Shown here one piece after another: positions 16,707 through 26,080 of a DNA stretch of 64,000 nt (the stretch's first letter is position 1; every line of letters begins with the position of its first letter). The translations under genes were made by a program, and so were the position numbers. The notes under the pieces were generated by a model. The model worked only from the letters and a program-made list of their open reading frames with translations, was not told where the DNA came from and made no database searches. The DNA comes from an uncultured Schlesneria sp. (GTDB lineage: Bacteria > Planctomycetota > Planctomycetia > Planctomycetales > Planctomycetaceae), in contig CAILLA010000238.1 in NCBI GenBank assembly GCA_903834925.1, positions 1-64,000 on the forward strand, given 5' to 3'.

Positions 16707-17243
16707 TTACAACTGCGGGGCAGCCGGGAAATCGATTTCTGTTCCGGCAACGTGGTTGAAGTAATTCGTAAAGATGTTCAAAGCGACATTGGCCACGATC
16801 TCGTTGATCTCGCCGTCGCTGTATCCAAAACGACGAACTTGTTCCAGATCGGCATCGGTGATCCGACCGCGTTCCGTGACAAGCGTGCTGGCAAACATGA
16901 GCGCTGCGTTTGCCTTTTCATCGGTGGCGGCTCCGTGTCGAGCCTGTTGGACTTCGGCGGGATTTAAACCAGCCATTTTACCCAGCGTACAATGGGCAGC
17001 GACGCAATAGTCGCAATTGTTAGCCTGACCGACAGTGAGGGAAATCTGTTCCCGCAGTTTACCGGGCAGAGTTCCACCAGACAGAGCCTGGCTGAAACCA
17101 AGGTAAGCATTAGCCACAGCGGTGGACTGAGCCATCGTCGAGATCAGATTTGGCACCATGCCGAGTTTCTTCTTGACCGCTCCCAAAAGTTCAGCGGTTT
17201 TCGTGTCGGCGGTTTCGGCGTGGACGGGGTTGATTCGAGGCAT
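16707..17243 (-). CDS. Carboxymuconolactone decarboxylase/AhpD family protein
   Basis: This 178-aa protein carries the AhpD-type signature NNCDYCVAAH, with cysteines C77 and C80 and histidine H84, in an all-helical fold. AhpD family members are often peroxidases that draw electrons from thiols; carboxymuconolactone decarboxylases share the fold but lack the cysteines. I chose ATG 17243 because AGGAG lies 8 bases upstream; a TTG start two codons earlier is possible. It lies 36 bases upstream of the sigma factor gene on the same strand, so they might be co-transcribed. That would suit a redox-stress sigma factor, but this is inference. Confidence 0.88.
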   Translation of the reverse strand: MPRINPVHAETADTKTAELLGAVKKKLGMVPNLISTMAQSTAVANAYLGFSQALSGGTLPGKLREQISLTVGQANNCDYCVAAHCTLGKMAGLNPAEVQQARHGAATDEKANAALMFASTLVTERGRITDADLEQVRRFGYSDGEINEIVANVALNIFTNYFNHVAGTEIDFPAAPQL

Positions 17244-17393
17244 CTTCAAGTCTCCTGAGTAAAAAGTGTTTCGTTGAACGCCTTCTTAGACGCAGGGACA
17301 TTTCGAAATCTTACCCCCTGCTGGCGGAAGTTTTTTAAAAATCCGGAAACCGCATGAAAACAGGCATGAGAAAGAAAACGAAGAGTCATGAAC

Positions 17394-17438
17394 CGTAGCA
17401 TGGGCTTCAGCCCGTGCGCCAAAACATCCTGTGCGGGC
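17394..17438. repeat. CGTAGC-GGGCTTCAGCCC repeat, copy 1
   Basis: This 45-base segment matches 51187-51231 at about 39 of 45 positions, including the palindromic GGGCTTCAGCCC and a later GTGCGGGC. Shorter copies are at 20265-20289 and 45915-45939. It is a dispersed intergenic repeat. Confidence 0.7.
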
Positions 17439-17540
17439 AAACGTTGACACGACAAAAACGGAAAACCTCTCCCGCAGAGTCAAAATACAGGCTATGATCC
17501 TTTCCTGATCAAGTATCACATCCTTTTGAAGGGCAATCAG

Positions 17541-17912
17541 ATGACGTCAATTGACCCGAATTCATTTGACGAGATGTTTGCGGCGGCCGAATCTCACCAG
17601 GCAGATGACTTTGACGAACCACCAGTTCGAAGCGAAGTGGAAGAGCCGCCAATTCGTTTTGCCGAGCCACCCATGTCAAAGCAGGAACTCGAAGCCGTAG
17701 CGGCGGATGAGTTGCTGAAGATTGCGGCAGAAGAAGAGAAGGACCTGCAAAGTGTCCGTAAAGAATTGCGAGCCAAGGATACTTTCGTGATTACGTGCCC
17801 CAATGGGTGTCGCATTCGCGTGAAAGAACAACATCGTGGGCGATCCGGCAAATGTCCTCGTTGCCAAGCGGAATTCGTCATTCCCAAAAAAGTCGAACCA
17901 AAAAAGTCGTAA
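17541..17912 (+). CDS. Zinc-ribbon hypothetical protein
   Basis: This 123-aa protein has an acidic N-terminal half rich in Glu and Pro, with a helical stretch (ELLKIAAEEEKDLQSVRKEL) and a C-terminal CxxxC-CxxC zinc ribbon (ITCPNGCRIRV and GKCPRCQAEFVI). The arrangement is like the N-terminal zinc ribbon of the 6951-8132 protein but at the opposite end. Start ATG 17541 was chosen with GAAGGG upstream; the frame opens at a TTG at 17526. The function is unknown. It stands alone. Confidence 0.72.
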   Translation: MTSIDPNSFDEMFAAAESHQADDFDEPPVRSEVEEPPIRFAEPPMSKQELEAVAADELLKIAAEEEKDLQSVRKELRAKDTFVITCPNGCRIRVKEQHRGRSGKCPRCQAEFVIPKKVEPKKS

Positions 17913-17996
17913 CGTTGAATCGCGGAAGCCAAGTCATTGACGCTGAACGTTTCAAGAAATAGACAATTGGTTCACGCCGACGAACAAGCCACGTCA

Positions 17997-18851
17997 CTAA
18001 AGTCGATTCTTGCGGGAATGTCGCGCGATGGCATTTGTCTTGGCCTGGATGCGAGCCATCAGTGGTCTGTCTTTTTCCGTCAGCGGACGTCCCAGGTAAT
18101 CTCGCAAGAATCTCAACCGTTCAAATAAGGGGATTGCTGAGGCCGAAAAGTTCAGTTGAGCCAGATCTTTCACGATCCAGCGTTGAGACAACGGCTTTTG
18201 TTTTTGCACTCGTCCAAGATCAATGATGTAAATCGTTTCGGGAGTCTTTTGCGACTGCATCAGATGACCAAGATAAAAGTCCTGATGATGTAGACCTGCG
18301 CCGTGCATCGTCCGCGCCAGATTTGCAACGTTGACCGAGATCTGGCGATGAGCCGAATGGATCTTTGGCACCATTTTTGAATTCGCGAGAACGTCAGACA
18401 ACTTATCACAGTTCTCTAACGATTCTGTAATGAGAAACGAATCGGTTCCAGATTCTCCGAACGCCACGGGCGTCATCGTTGGAAGTCCGATTTCATGAAA
18501 ATCAAGAATCGCGTTCCATTCGTTTCGCGCACCAAGGATCGGCCAAGTCAGCCGGAGCAGTGGTTTGAGATACTCTTTCCAGGATGATCGGCCATGTCGC
18601 TTAATATAGAACGGACGCTCTACGCCGTTGTCGTTCAATGTGAACCGTAGCGTAATTCGATCTGTGCGAAGCTTTTTCGCGATTGCGGCATCCGCCGTTC
18701 GCGACCAGATTGCTGTAAATGTCTGCCAATCGTGATGCCGGAGAAGACCGGCAAACGCCTTGTTGACGTTGAGCTTCCCAGAATCCCAGGTTTCCAATTC
18801 AAAGCGAGTCAATCGGCGATCCTTGCTGGTACAGGGTTCGATGGAAAGCAT
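17997..18851 (-). CDS. WaaP/KdkA-like lipopolysaccharide kinase family protein
   Basis: This 284-aa protein has the form of heptose/Kdo kinases: an N-lobe with PFYIKRHGR (nucleotide-binding lysine), a long helix with EWNAILDFHEIGLPTMTPVAFGE in part, the catalytic-loop-like GLHHQDFYLGHLM, and the metal-binding IIDLGRVQ. These enzymes phosphorylate inner-core lipopolysaccharide sugars. The histidine-aspartate pair needed for catalysis is present. Start ATG 18851 is preferred; a GTG three codons upstream is also possible. It stands alone between convergent and divergent neighbours. The exact sugar substrate cannot be read from sequence. Confidence 0.85.
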   Translation of the reverse strand: MLSIEPCTSKDRRLTRFELETWDSGKLNVNKAFAGLLRHHDWQTFTAIWSRTADAAIAKKLRTDRITLRFTLNDNGVERPFYIKRHGRSSWKEYLKPLLRLTWPILGARNEWNAILDFHEIGLPTMTPVAFGESGTDSFLITESLENCDKLSDVLANSKMVPKIHSAHRQISVNVANLARTMHGAGLHHQDFYLGHLMQSQKTPETIYIIDLGRVQKQKPLSQRWIVKDLAQLNFSASAIPLFERLRFLRDYLGRPLTEKDRPLMARIQAKTNAIARHSRKNRL

Positions 18852-19151
18852 GAGCGACACATTGGGGCGAACCCGAATGCGGGGATTTTATGGAAACCAG
18901 CAAAAAGCACCACTGCACATTCCCAAACCAGACGAAAACCGCCTGATGATTCATTCAAATTCAATCTTGAATCACTTGGACAAATGGGTCAACAGCGTGA
19001 ATTTTTCAATTGATGCCGCAGTCCAATTGAGACCTTGTCTTCTTAGTCAGTATGAAGACGATCCTCGATATCGTCGGCAAAACCGTTCAAGCCCGTTCCA
19101 CTTGTCTGTCGATCTCAAGAAGAAGCCTATTGGCGGAAAGTGGGGTTCTGC

Positions 19152-19616
19152 ATGAAGACTCGTTGGATTTCGATCGCATCAGTCCTGCTTGCGTTGGCAT
19201 CAGGTTGTCAGTGTTGTCCGTTGTTCGACCACTATGCCAATGTCGTTGACGATACCAGCGACACTCATTTCTATTTCGATCACTGGTACAACCCAAGATT
19301 CGATATGACTCGAATGGGAAAGCCGGATTGGTGCAGCCCGCTCAACCGCATGCTCTGCAAACGCTGCTGCAACAATGGTTGTTATGATCGCTACGATGAT
19401 TGCAATCTTTATCCGCCGCTGACCCCGTATGAATTTCCCAGCAACGTCATGCCGCCACCCACGGTTCGAACAAAACGAATCCAACGACGGCTTGATGCGG
19501 ATCTGATGGATGAAATGATGCAACGAACGGGATCTGCTCCGGATTCTGACTCCGCTGCGGCGCCTGATCCCGTACCAGCACCAGATTCCGTGCCCGCGCC
19601 TGCACCAATGCCATAG
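19152..19616 (+). CDS. Cysteine-rich lipoprotein, hypothetical
   Basis: This 154-aa protein has a lipoprotein signal peptide: MKTRW, a hydrophobic core, then the lipobox LASGC with the lipidated cysteine at about residue 19. A cysteine-rich middle follows (CKRCCNNGCYDRYDDC). The C-terminal tail is low-complexity Pro-Ala-Asp repeats such as PDPVPAPDSVPAPAP. ATG 19152 begins the signal exactly. The cysteines may form disulphides in the periplasm or outer layer. The gene converges on the CinA-family gene with a 5-base gap. No function is known. Confidence 0.78.
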   Translation: MKTRWISIASVLLALASGCQCCPLFDHYANVVDDTSDTHFYFDHWYNPRFDMTRMGKPDWCSPLNRMLCKRCCNNGCYDRYDDCNLYPPLTPYEFPSNVMPPPTVRTKRIQRRLDADLMDEMMQRTGSAPDSDSAAAPDPVPAPDSVPAPAPMP

Positions 19617-19621
19617 GCTGG

Positions 19622-20164
19622 TCAGAAACTCAGATACTCATCACGAAGCACCGCCTCAATCTGTCGAAAGACAATGGACACGGCGACCCACTGCCGTTGC
19701 TCCCGCTCCGTCTCGCCTGGATAGACGAAATTCCCATCTTCGCAGGGAACTTGTTGTAGTCGGTGTTCTGTAACGTGGCAGGTTTTGCCACGAATGGCGA
19801 CGCCAACGAAAATCAGTCCATCTTGCAATTCTGGTGCGTTGGGTCCAAGGTGGCCTGTGATCGATGCCGCGATCTCGGCTTCCGGCGTATGTTCCAGCAC
19901 TCCAATTGCCATCGCTTCTGCAACAGGCTTGCTGACAGGACCTGGCTCGATCAGCATCGATGCGGGGACACCCAGCCACTTTGTTTTCGTCTCCAGGCGA
20001 TAGACGACCGCCGATCCACAATGAACGTCAGAGATTCCGGGGATTCTCGCTAAAGAGGCTGAAATCAGCCCACCCGTACAGCTTTCGGCAAAAACGATTT
20101 TGACTTGAAGCAACTTCAACAGGGATGCGACTTCTTGAATTTGCTCTGCCAGTGGTTGTTTCAT
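19622..20164 (-). CDS. CinA family nicotinamide-nucleotide amidohydrolase-like protein
   Basis: This 180-aa protein is the stand-alone C-terminal domain of CinA. It contains the signature FAESCTGGLISASLARIPG (residues 25-43) and the later ITGHLGPNAP. This domain usually removes the amide from nicotinamide mononucleotide, returning it to NAD synthesis. The N-terminal CinA domain is absent, as in many bacteria. The catalytic serine and lysine region looks intact. Interestingly, NAD recycling may also matter for the TIR locus in this genome, but the two are 16 kb apart and no link is claimed. Confidence 0.85.
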   Translation of the reverse strand: MKQPLAEQIQEVASLLKLLQVKIVFAESCTGGLISASLARIPGISDVHCGSAVVYRLETKTKWLGVPASMLIEPGPVSKPVAEAMAIGVLEHTPEAEIAASITGHLGPNAPELQDGLIFVGVAIRGKTCHVTEHRLQQVPCEDGNFVYPGETEREQRQWVAVSIVFRQIEAVLRDEYLSF

Positions 20165-20740
20165 GGTTTATCCTTTTGGCGGTTTGGTTTTGACCGCAGG
20201 ATTGATTGTATAGGGTTTGTCGTGTCGTGGTCGTAATGGAATAGGTCCCATCAGTCTGATTGGGCGTAGCATGGTCTTTAGCCCGTGCGATTCTGTAAAT
20301 CTTTGCATTCGATCAGGTCTCATAACTCTTATCGGGCCTACCAGATCCATTGTACTTCTTCTCGACGGAATCGACTTTCCCGTGAACTTGATGATTTTCT
20401 TAATGTCGTTTCGCTTGGCAAGCTGCGGTGACTTTTACGACAGTCAACCTTCGGCAACCTGAAAACGAAACGATCTTAAACGGTTCTTCTCATGTCAACC
20501 CGCGCGGGCGAACTGCACGAAACCCCATGAAAAATAGATGTCCATGAGAAATTATTATGTCTATCGGGGTCGTATCGATTATGCCGATGAATCCTGCACT
20601 CAACCTTCTTCGATGCGATCGGAAATCACTCGAAGGCTTCAGACTGAGTAATGAAATGCGGCTGGTACTGATGCCGGACGCCGGGGTGCCGACGAAAGCG
20701 ATTTCGCTTCGTCATGATTGGACACAGGGGGAATCACGGT
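20165..20740. other. Intergenic region with a dispersed repeat
   Basis: No convincing gene. A copy of the CGTAGC-GGGCTTCAGCCC-type repeat lies at 20265-20289, with a variant centre. The open frames on either strand are low-complexity or overlap the following gene in another frame. The promoter of the next plus-strand gene probably lies at the right end. Confidence 0.45.
20265..20289. repeat. CGTAGC-GCCCGTGCG repeat, copy 2
   Basis: Shares CGTAGCATGG and GCCCGTGCG with 17394-17418, but its centre is CTTTA rather than the perfect GGGCTTCAGCCC palindrome. It is a degenerate member of the dispersed family. Confidence 0.55.
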
Positions 20741-21814
20741 ATGCCACACTCATTCCTGCGGGGGAGATGGTTGCGCACATTATCAATCGGCGCGACAGTA
20801 TGTCTCTCGGCGGCATTACTCAATGCCGCCGAGGGACCGGAATCAACCGAGGGGTTGGCACAGGTCAGCAACCGAACCGTGGCTCGCGAAACTGAGCGGG
20901 AAGAACCGACGCAGTACCCGGGCCTGACGATCGTCAAGCCAGGGAGTTCGTCGACGGCAGTCCGCAAACAGTCGATCGCGGAACTTGGTCTCGAGCGACT
21001 CTCGCCAGAGGCTCAACAGAAAACGCAGGCAGTCCTCAAGAATCTTGGGATGTTTCGCAAGCTGCCCACGATCTCGTTCGAATGCGATCCGGCCGTTTAT
21101 GAATATTTCCTGCGGAATCCCGATGTCGCCGTCTCGACGTGGCGCGCCATGGATATCTCGCAATTTCAGCTTCATGAAACGGAACAGAATCGGTATCACG
21201 CAGATGCAGGCGATGGTTCCGTAGGTGAATTGGAGCTTCTCGTTCATACGCCAACGGACACCATGATCCACTGCGATGGGGCCTTTAAGAGTCCGTTGCT
21301 GCCGAAGCCAATTATTGCCCGCTCGTTGATGCGAGTGCAGACTTCGTTTGCAAAAGAACAGGATGGGCGGATTATTGGAACGCATTCGGGAGACGTTTAC
21401 GTCGAATTCCCTTCACATGCAGTTGAAGCGGCTGCCCGTGTGATCTCTCCCGTCAGCCACAGCATTGCAGACCGTAATTTCAAGCAAATGACGCTATTCG
21501 TCCACCTGATGTCTCAGGCAATGATGAAACACCCCGGGTGGGTTGAGCAGACTGGCAATAAGCTGGAAGGGATTTCGAAGCAACGAAAACAAGAGTTCAT
21601 CGAAGTCGCTGCTCGCAGTTGCGGTGAAGCTCGAAGACGATTTGCGAACGCCAATTCAATCCAACCATTTTCGCCGGACGAAGCATTGAGTCCGTTTCGA
21701 AACTGGAATTCACAAGCGAATGGTCTTGGTTCAGCAGAAAGTTCGACGCGACCGAACCCTGCACGACCCATTGAGCAGACCAGTCAAATTACCACTACGC
21801 CTCAGCGAAATTGA
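20741..21814 (+). CDS. Exported hypothetical protein, 357 aa
   Basis: An N-terminal signal-like segment (LRTLSIGATVCLSAALLNAAE) is followed by a soluble protein. It contains a conserved-looking block FECDPAVYEYFLRNPDVAVSTWRAMDI and a later DVYVEFPSHAVEAAARV, which read as part of a lineage-specific planctomycete family whose function I do not know. The C-terminus is low complexity, ending in Thr-Pro-rich sequence. I chose ATG 20741 because GGGGA lies 8-9 bases upstream; an upstream start at 20714 is less likely. It converges on the Eco57I-type methylase gene. Confidence 0.78.
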   Translation: MPHSFLRGRWLRTLSIGATVCLSAALLNAAEGPESTEGLAQVSNRTVARETEREEPTQYPGLTIVKPGSSSTAVRKQSIAELGLERLSPEAQQKTQAVLKNLGMFRKLPTISFECDPAVYEYFLRNPDVAVSTWRAMDISQFQLHETEQNRYHADAGDGSVGELELLVHTPTDTMIHCDGAFKSPLLPKPIIARSLMRVQTSFAKEQDGRIIGTHSGDVYVEFPSHAVEAAARVISPVSHSIADRNFKQMTLFVHLMSQAMMKHPGWVEQTGNKLEGISKQRKQEFIEVAARSCGEARRRFANANSIQPFSPDEALSPFRNWNSQANGLGSAESSTRPNPARPIEQTSQITTTPQRN

Positions 21815-21963
21815 ATCCCTGAAAACTGACGAGATTGATTCGCGGCGGAGCGACCCGGCCCGCCGCCGAACCAGCAGCCCGATCGCCGTTGAGCGGTCGG
21901 GCTGCTTGCTTTGTTGCATCGAGACATCAAGTGGGTCCCCTGTCAATTTCTACGGTCGTTCAT

Positions 21964-24291
21964 TCACCGGTCGTTTCCGTTCGTGATTTCATCAACCGAT
22001 TTCATTTCTGTGGTGCCCAGTCCATACAACTCGGCGACAAGCGATTCGATCCTCAACTCGACTTCATCGATTTTCGAGTTGGTCTCGTGCGAGTCCTGCT
22101 TAAGCTTACGAGTGGCTGCAAACGACAACCCGATTCTGAAATCAACCAATTCAACGAGTTCATCGTGTCTCTTTACGTCTTTCACGGCATCAAAATCGAT
22201 CCGCCGGATCGGGGCTCGTTCGAGCGTTCGGCCATTCACTTCCAGACCAACTCCACGACGTTTGGCGTGATGTTCAAACCAGGCCCAAAGGACTTTCGAG
22301 TTCAGCAGCCCGCAGAAATATCTCAGGTCTTCTCGCGTGCTCGCCGCCCGGACGAAAACATTAGCGCTAAAGGGAACATAGGCTGGTCCAAATATCGGAA
22401 CAAAGCTTGGGCGGATTGCCATTTGAAGGGCAACCAGTTTGTCTGATTGCCAGATTCGCTCGTCACGCGGCCAGTGCAGATGCCACCAGCGGTTACTTTC
22501 TTGAATCGTTTCGCGCCGCGCTTCCAGGATCGGCCGAAATCGCTCAAGATGCTTGCGAAGTTGGGGCAGGGTCATGATCTCTGGGCACGTTTGTCTTGTT
22601 GAAAAGATCAATTGCCGCGACGGGCTCGATGCGGCCCAATAACGATCCAAGTCACAAAGATCATGGTAGGGGCGTAGTAGTTTGCTTTCATCGGGCTCAA
22701 GCAGAAGTCGCGCCACTTCGTTACCCTGCAACGAGAAAACGCCTTCACCGACGAGCCAGGTTTTTGACTCGGGAGCGTCGCGAAATCGATCCAATGTCCG
22801 GCGATTAATTGTTGCCGGGTTCTCGGCAATACCTTGCCGAATCATTCCGAAATCGGACAGCGGGGGATAAGTTCCCAGGATATCGAGCAATTCGTTGACG
22901 GGCGGCAAAACATCAAGTTGTTCGTCGCGGAACAATTGCTGTTTCGATTTCATGAATTCATTGACCAGTGCCTCACCTGTGATAAATGGTTCTGCGGACG
23001 AAGCGAGCTTTTGCGGAACGATCTTAATCCTCGTTCCCAGAATACATTTCGACTTTGTCAGTCGCAGAATAACGTGTTGACCTGACACCCCGGAAAACAC
23101 TCGTTGATTACGAAGAAGAAACAGTTCATCCAAGTGGACGTCATCACGCAACGTCGCGATCAGCTTGTCTGATCCCTTTCCGTGGAGCCAATATGAATTG
23201 GTGATGAACGACAGTGAGCCTCCGCTTTTTAACAGGTCGATACCGCGATGGACAAAGTAGTACCACAAGTCCATTCGAGCCGATCGGTGCCTCTGACCAA
23301 AGGGTGTCTCGCCAATCTTGTCAAGTTCGTGTTTGAAGTCTCGCTCGCGCCGATAGGGTGGGTTCCCAATCACCAGATCAAACCCACCATGCTCGAATAC
23401 CTGCGGGAATTCACGACGCCAATCAAACGCTGGAATCTCGCCGCCTGAAAAGACGATGGAGCCATCATTTTGAATCGGGCCATCTGCAAATGAATGACCG
23501 ATCAGAGCGTGACCCATCTTGAAGTTGGATCTTAAATTATCCCAACTCGCGATCAAGGAATCAGGAAGACTCTCGGGAGCCGATGATTCGACCATTATCA
23601 TCCAAAGTGATCGCCGCAGGACTTCAATTGCAGCGGGATCAAGATCGACGCCAAACAATTGATTGGCAAGAATGCTCTGGCATCGGTTGAACGTCAGCCT
23701 CGAGCCGTCACGCGTTAATACAATATCGCGAGCATCGTTGACTGGCAGATTCGAAATTTGCCAGCTCAGGTGCCAATCCAGCAGAGCACGATAAGCCGCA
23801 ACAAGAAACGCCCCGCAACCGGCGGCGGGATCTAGGATCGTAATCTGTTTCGCTTGAGAGAAAGTCGCACTTTTCAGACGTGAACCGAGAGTCTTTTGAA
23901 CAATCTCATCGGCGATATATTTCGGCGTATAAAAGATCCCGTTGACGGTCCGTGACTTTGCACCGGGATTCACTGATCCAGATGCATCTGTCCTTAACGA
24001 GACAAGGAACTCATGGATTTCCCCGAGAATCTCGATCGGCGATTCGGCAGACAAAGGGCACGTGAGATCAAGTTGCTCATCAACGACCGCTACGGTGGGA
24101 ACGTCCAAATCCGCTCGAGCGACTGTTTCGGCAAAACCAATCCCATGTAACTTCAGCAATGTTAAATAGGCGGCAGTATCAACCCTTTGTTCCGCGTTGA
24201 CACAGTCGCCGTTCTTACCATCGACAACCGGATGAGCGCAGCAGCAGAACTTGAGTGATTCTCTGCACCAATCCCGTAGCGACTTTTCCAC
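21964..24291 (-). CDS. Eco57I-type DNA N6-adenine methylase without visible nuclease domain
   Basis: This 775-aa protein has methylase motif I (DPAAGCGAF, residues 154-162) and catalytic motif IV (NPPY, 310-313), giving an N6-adenine methylase of the Eco57I/type IIG class. The C-terminal 300 residues resemble the target-recognition and TaqI-like specificity region. The N-terminal 120 residues show no PD-(D/E)xK nuclease pattern. It could be an orphan regulatory methylase, or one half of a restriction system whose nuclease lies elsewhere. No BREX, DISARM or nuclease gene is adjacent. A Pcm gene lies 23 bases upstream on the same strand. Confidence 0.85.
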   Translation of the reverse strand: MEKSLRDWCRESLKFCCCAHPVVDGKNGDCVNAEQRVDTAAYLTLLKLHGIGFAETVARADLDVPTVAVVDEQLDLTCPLSAESPIEILGEIHEFLVSLRTDASGSVNPGAKSRTVNGIFYTPKYIADEIVQKTLGSRLKSATFSQAKQITILDPAAGCGAFLVAAYRALLDWHLSWQISNLPVNDARDIVLTRDGSRLTFNRCQSILANQLFGVDLDPAAIEVLRRSLWMIMVESSAPESLPDSLIASWDNLRSNFKMGHALIGHSFADGPIQNDGSIVFSGGEIPAFDWRREFPQVFEHGGFDLVIGNPPYRRERDFKHELDKIGETPFGQRHRSARMDLWYYFVHRGIDLLKSGGSLSFITNSYWLHGKGSDKLIATLRDDVHLDELFLLRNQRVFSGVSGQHVILRLTKSKCILGTRIKIVPQKLASSAEPFITGEALVNEFMKSKQQLFRDEQLDVLPPVNELLDILGTYPPLSDFGMIRQGIAENPATINRRTLDRFRDAPESKTWLVGEGVFSLQGNEVARLLLEPDESKLLRPYHDLCDLDRYWAASSPSRQLIFSTRQTCPEIMTLPQLRKHLERFRPILEARRETIQESNRWWHLHWPRDERIWQSDKLVALQMAIRPSFVPIFGPAYVPFSANVFVRAASTREDLRYFCGLLNSKVLWAWFEHHAKRRGVGLEVNGRTLERAPIRRIDFDAVKDVKRHDELVELVDFRIGLSFAATRKLKQDSHETNSKIDEVELRIESLVAELYGLGTTEMKSVDEITNGNDR

Positions 24292-24314
24292 TGATTAACT
24301 CGCAGAAATCGATT

Positions 24315-25547
24315 TCACCGTGGCTTCGGTGTGATCACAAGATCATCCAACCAAAGCTTGCCGGTCGCACCGTTCAATCCAATTCGGACAATCATTTCTC
24401 GAGCCTTCGGCGGCACAGTGATGGTCTTTGTTGCCGTCGACCAGTCATGGGTTCCGACCCACGGACCGATTACAGGGTTGTCGATTCCGCGTCGATTCTC
24501 ATCGTAGAAATGAAATCGGATCGATGCGAACTCGTACTCTTCGCGTCCGTTTGTAATGTCTTCGGTTTTGTACTGGACTCGAACATTCAATGAGCCAATT
24601 TTCGATCCATCGATCGCAGCAGCCTGTAATCCTTGTGCCAGTCGACCAGATTCCGTCGCTTCGAACAGAATGCAGCGTTTTCCTTCGCGAGCTCCTTCTT
24701 CGAGCAGAGTGGTCATTCGTTGATAGTGCCAGTGATCCGCGTACCCATCGTTGTTTTGATCAGCCTCGAAACCCCCATTTAAAATCTTCGGATGGAGCGG
24801 ATCGGGCTTCACTTTACGTTGTTCTTCTGATTCCCCGGTCATCGGAACGAACAGCGTCGAGATCAACTTCTTTTCTTCCAGCTTGCCATCTTTCTTCTCG
24901 AACTGATGGAATACTTGCTGATACCGTTCACCCAGTGGAACGAGCAAACGTCCCCCCTCTTTCAGTTGCTCAATCAGTGGCTTCGGCACGTTTTCGGGTG
25001 AGCACGTCACGATAATCTTGTCGAACGGAGCATATTCTTCCCAGCCAAGATATCCGTCGCCAATCTTCGTCTTTACATTATCATACTTGAGCCGCTTCAA
25101 TCGTTCGGCAGCCGTTGTTCCAAGGGCTTCGACGATTTCAATCGAATAAACCTCTTTGACCAGACTGGAAAGGACCGCTGCCTGATATCCGCTTCCGGTT
25201 CCGATTTCGAGCACCCGGTCATCGGGTTGAGGGTCAATCGTCTGGGTCATATACGCAACGACGAAAGGCGGAGAAATCGTTTGCTTATGACCGATCGGTA
25301 ACGCGGTATCAACATACGCGTCATGACGATACTGCGGTGTCACGAATTCATGTCTTGGAACCTGGCGGATACTATCTAATACTCGAGTGTTTGTTATCCC
25401 CTCACGCTCAATGTATTCGGAGACCAGATGGAGACGAGCGTCTCGATACGCATCCTTCTTTTGGGCTACGACAGGACGACCAATCCCCGTAAATACGACG
25501 ACCAGTAAGATCCACTTTGCCGCACAAGAAATTCTTCGGTGAAGCAT
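24315..25547 (-). CDS. Exported Pcm-family methyltransferase with extra C-terminal domain
   Basis: The N-terminus (ILLVVVFTGIGRPVVAQ) is a signal peptide, so this protein acts outside the cytoplasm. Residues about 30-240 match protein-L-isoaspartate O-methyltransferase: REFLRQVPRHEF-like helix region, the SPPFVVAYMTQ loop and the SAM-binding EIGTGSGYQAAVLSS. These enzymes repair isoaspartyl residues in aged proteins. About 170 C-terminal residues (beginning near HPKILNGGFEADQNNDGYADHW in part) resemble a carbohydrate-binding or galactose-binding-like beta domain. Start ATG 25547 was chosen because GAGGG lies upstream. The extra domain is not part of ordinary Pcm. Confidence 0.87.
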   Translation of the reverse strand: MLHRRISCAAKWILLVVVFTGIGRPVVAQKKDAYRDARLHLVSEYIEREGITNTRVLDSIRQVPRHEFVTPQYRHDAYVDTALPIGHKQTISPPFVVAYMTQTIDPQPDDRVLEIGTGSGYQAAVLSSLVKEVYSIEIVEALGTTAAERLKRLKYDNVKTKIGDGYLGWEEYAPFDKIIVTCSPENVPKPLIEQLKEGGRLLVPLGERYQQVFHQFEKKDGKLEEKKLISTLFVPMTGESEEQRKVKPDPLHPKILNGGFEADQNNDGYADHWHYQRMTTLLEEGAREGKRCILFEATESGRLAQGLQAAAIDGSKIGSLNVRVQYKTEDITNGREEYEFASIRFHFYDENRRGIDNPVIGPWVGTHDWSTATKTITVPPKAREMIVRIGLNGATGKLWLDDLVITPKPR

Positions 25548-25789
25548 TCCCACCACCCTCTTTACGAGATCGAGTAACCCGCCTCTTCGGCGAAACGGAT
25601 ATCAACGTTAACAAACGACGCGGACAATTCCCAAATCTATGCGAATTTTCAGCCGAGGACGAGATCGAATTGTGACGAATTTTGTGCGACAGTCCCTTCG
25701 ACCCGTCCTCGCAACGAGATAAGATTCATTCGTACGATTCGATTCGTCAAAACGAATTCCAAAGAATTCAATTTCCAAAGGAGCGGTTC

Positions 25790-26011
25790 ATGTCGGAGGT
25801 CACGATCAAAACTCGGGAAAATGGGCCATTATTGGTGACTGGTCCCGTTAAGCTCACCGATCACCTGGGAAATCAATACGACACAACAGGAAAAGAGAAC
25901 ATTGCACTCTGTCGGTGCGGAGCCTCAAAAATCCGTCCTTTCTGTGACGGAACACATAAAACCAACGGGTTTCAGGCGGCAGAAACGGTCACAACGCCGA
26001 CTGAGCATTAG
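25790..26011 (+). CDS. CDGSH iron-sulphur domain protein
   Basis: This 73-aa protein carries the CDGSH signature CRCGASKIRPFCDGTH (residues 41-56), whose three cysteines and one histidine bind a 2Fe-2S cluster. Such small proteins act in redox or electron transfer. I chose ATG 25790 because AAAGGAGCGG lies upstream at a good distance; the longer open frame from 25682 is not protein-like. It is followed 69 bases later by the PPC-domain protein gene. Confidence 0.9.
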   Translation: MSEVTIKTRENGPLLVTGPVKLTDHLGNQYDTTGKENIALCRCGASKIRPFCDGTHKTNGFQAAETVTTPTEH

Positions 26012-26080
26012 CAGTTTTTTCCCGAACAAATCCTGGATTTGGCGTCAAAGGCGGTTTGTAAGCATTTCCGGAAGTCTCTG

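Noticed and set aside
20557-20895. 112-aa frame before the exported hypothetical protein
   Set aside because: It overlaps the better supported frame starting at 20741 and its C-terminus is arginine/glycine-rich by-product sequence.
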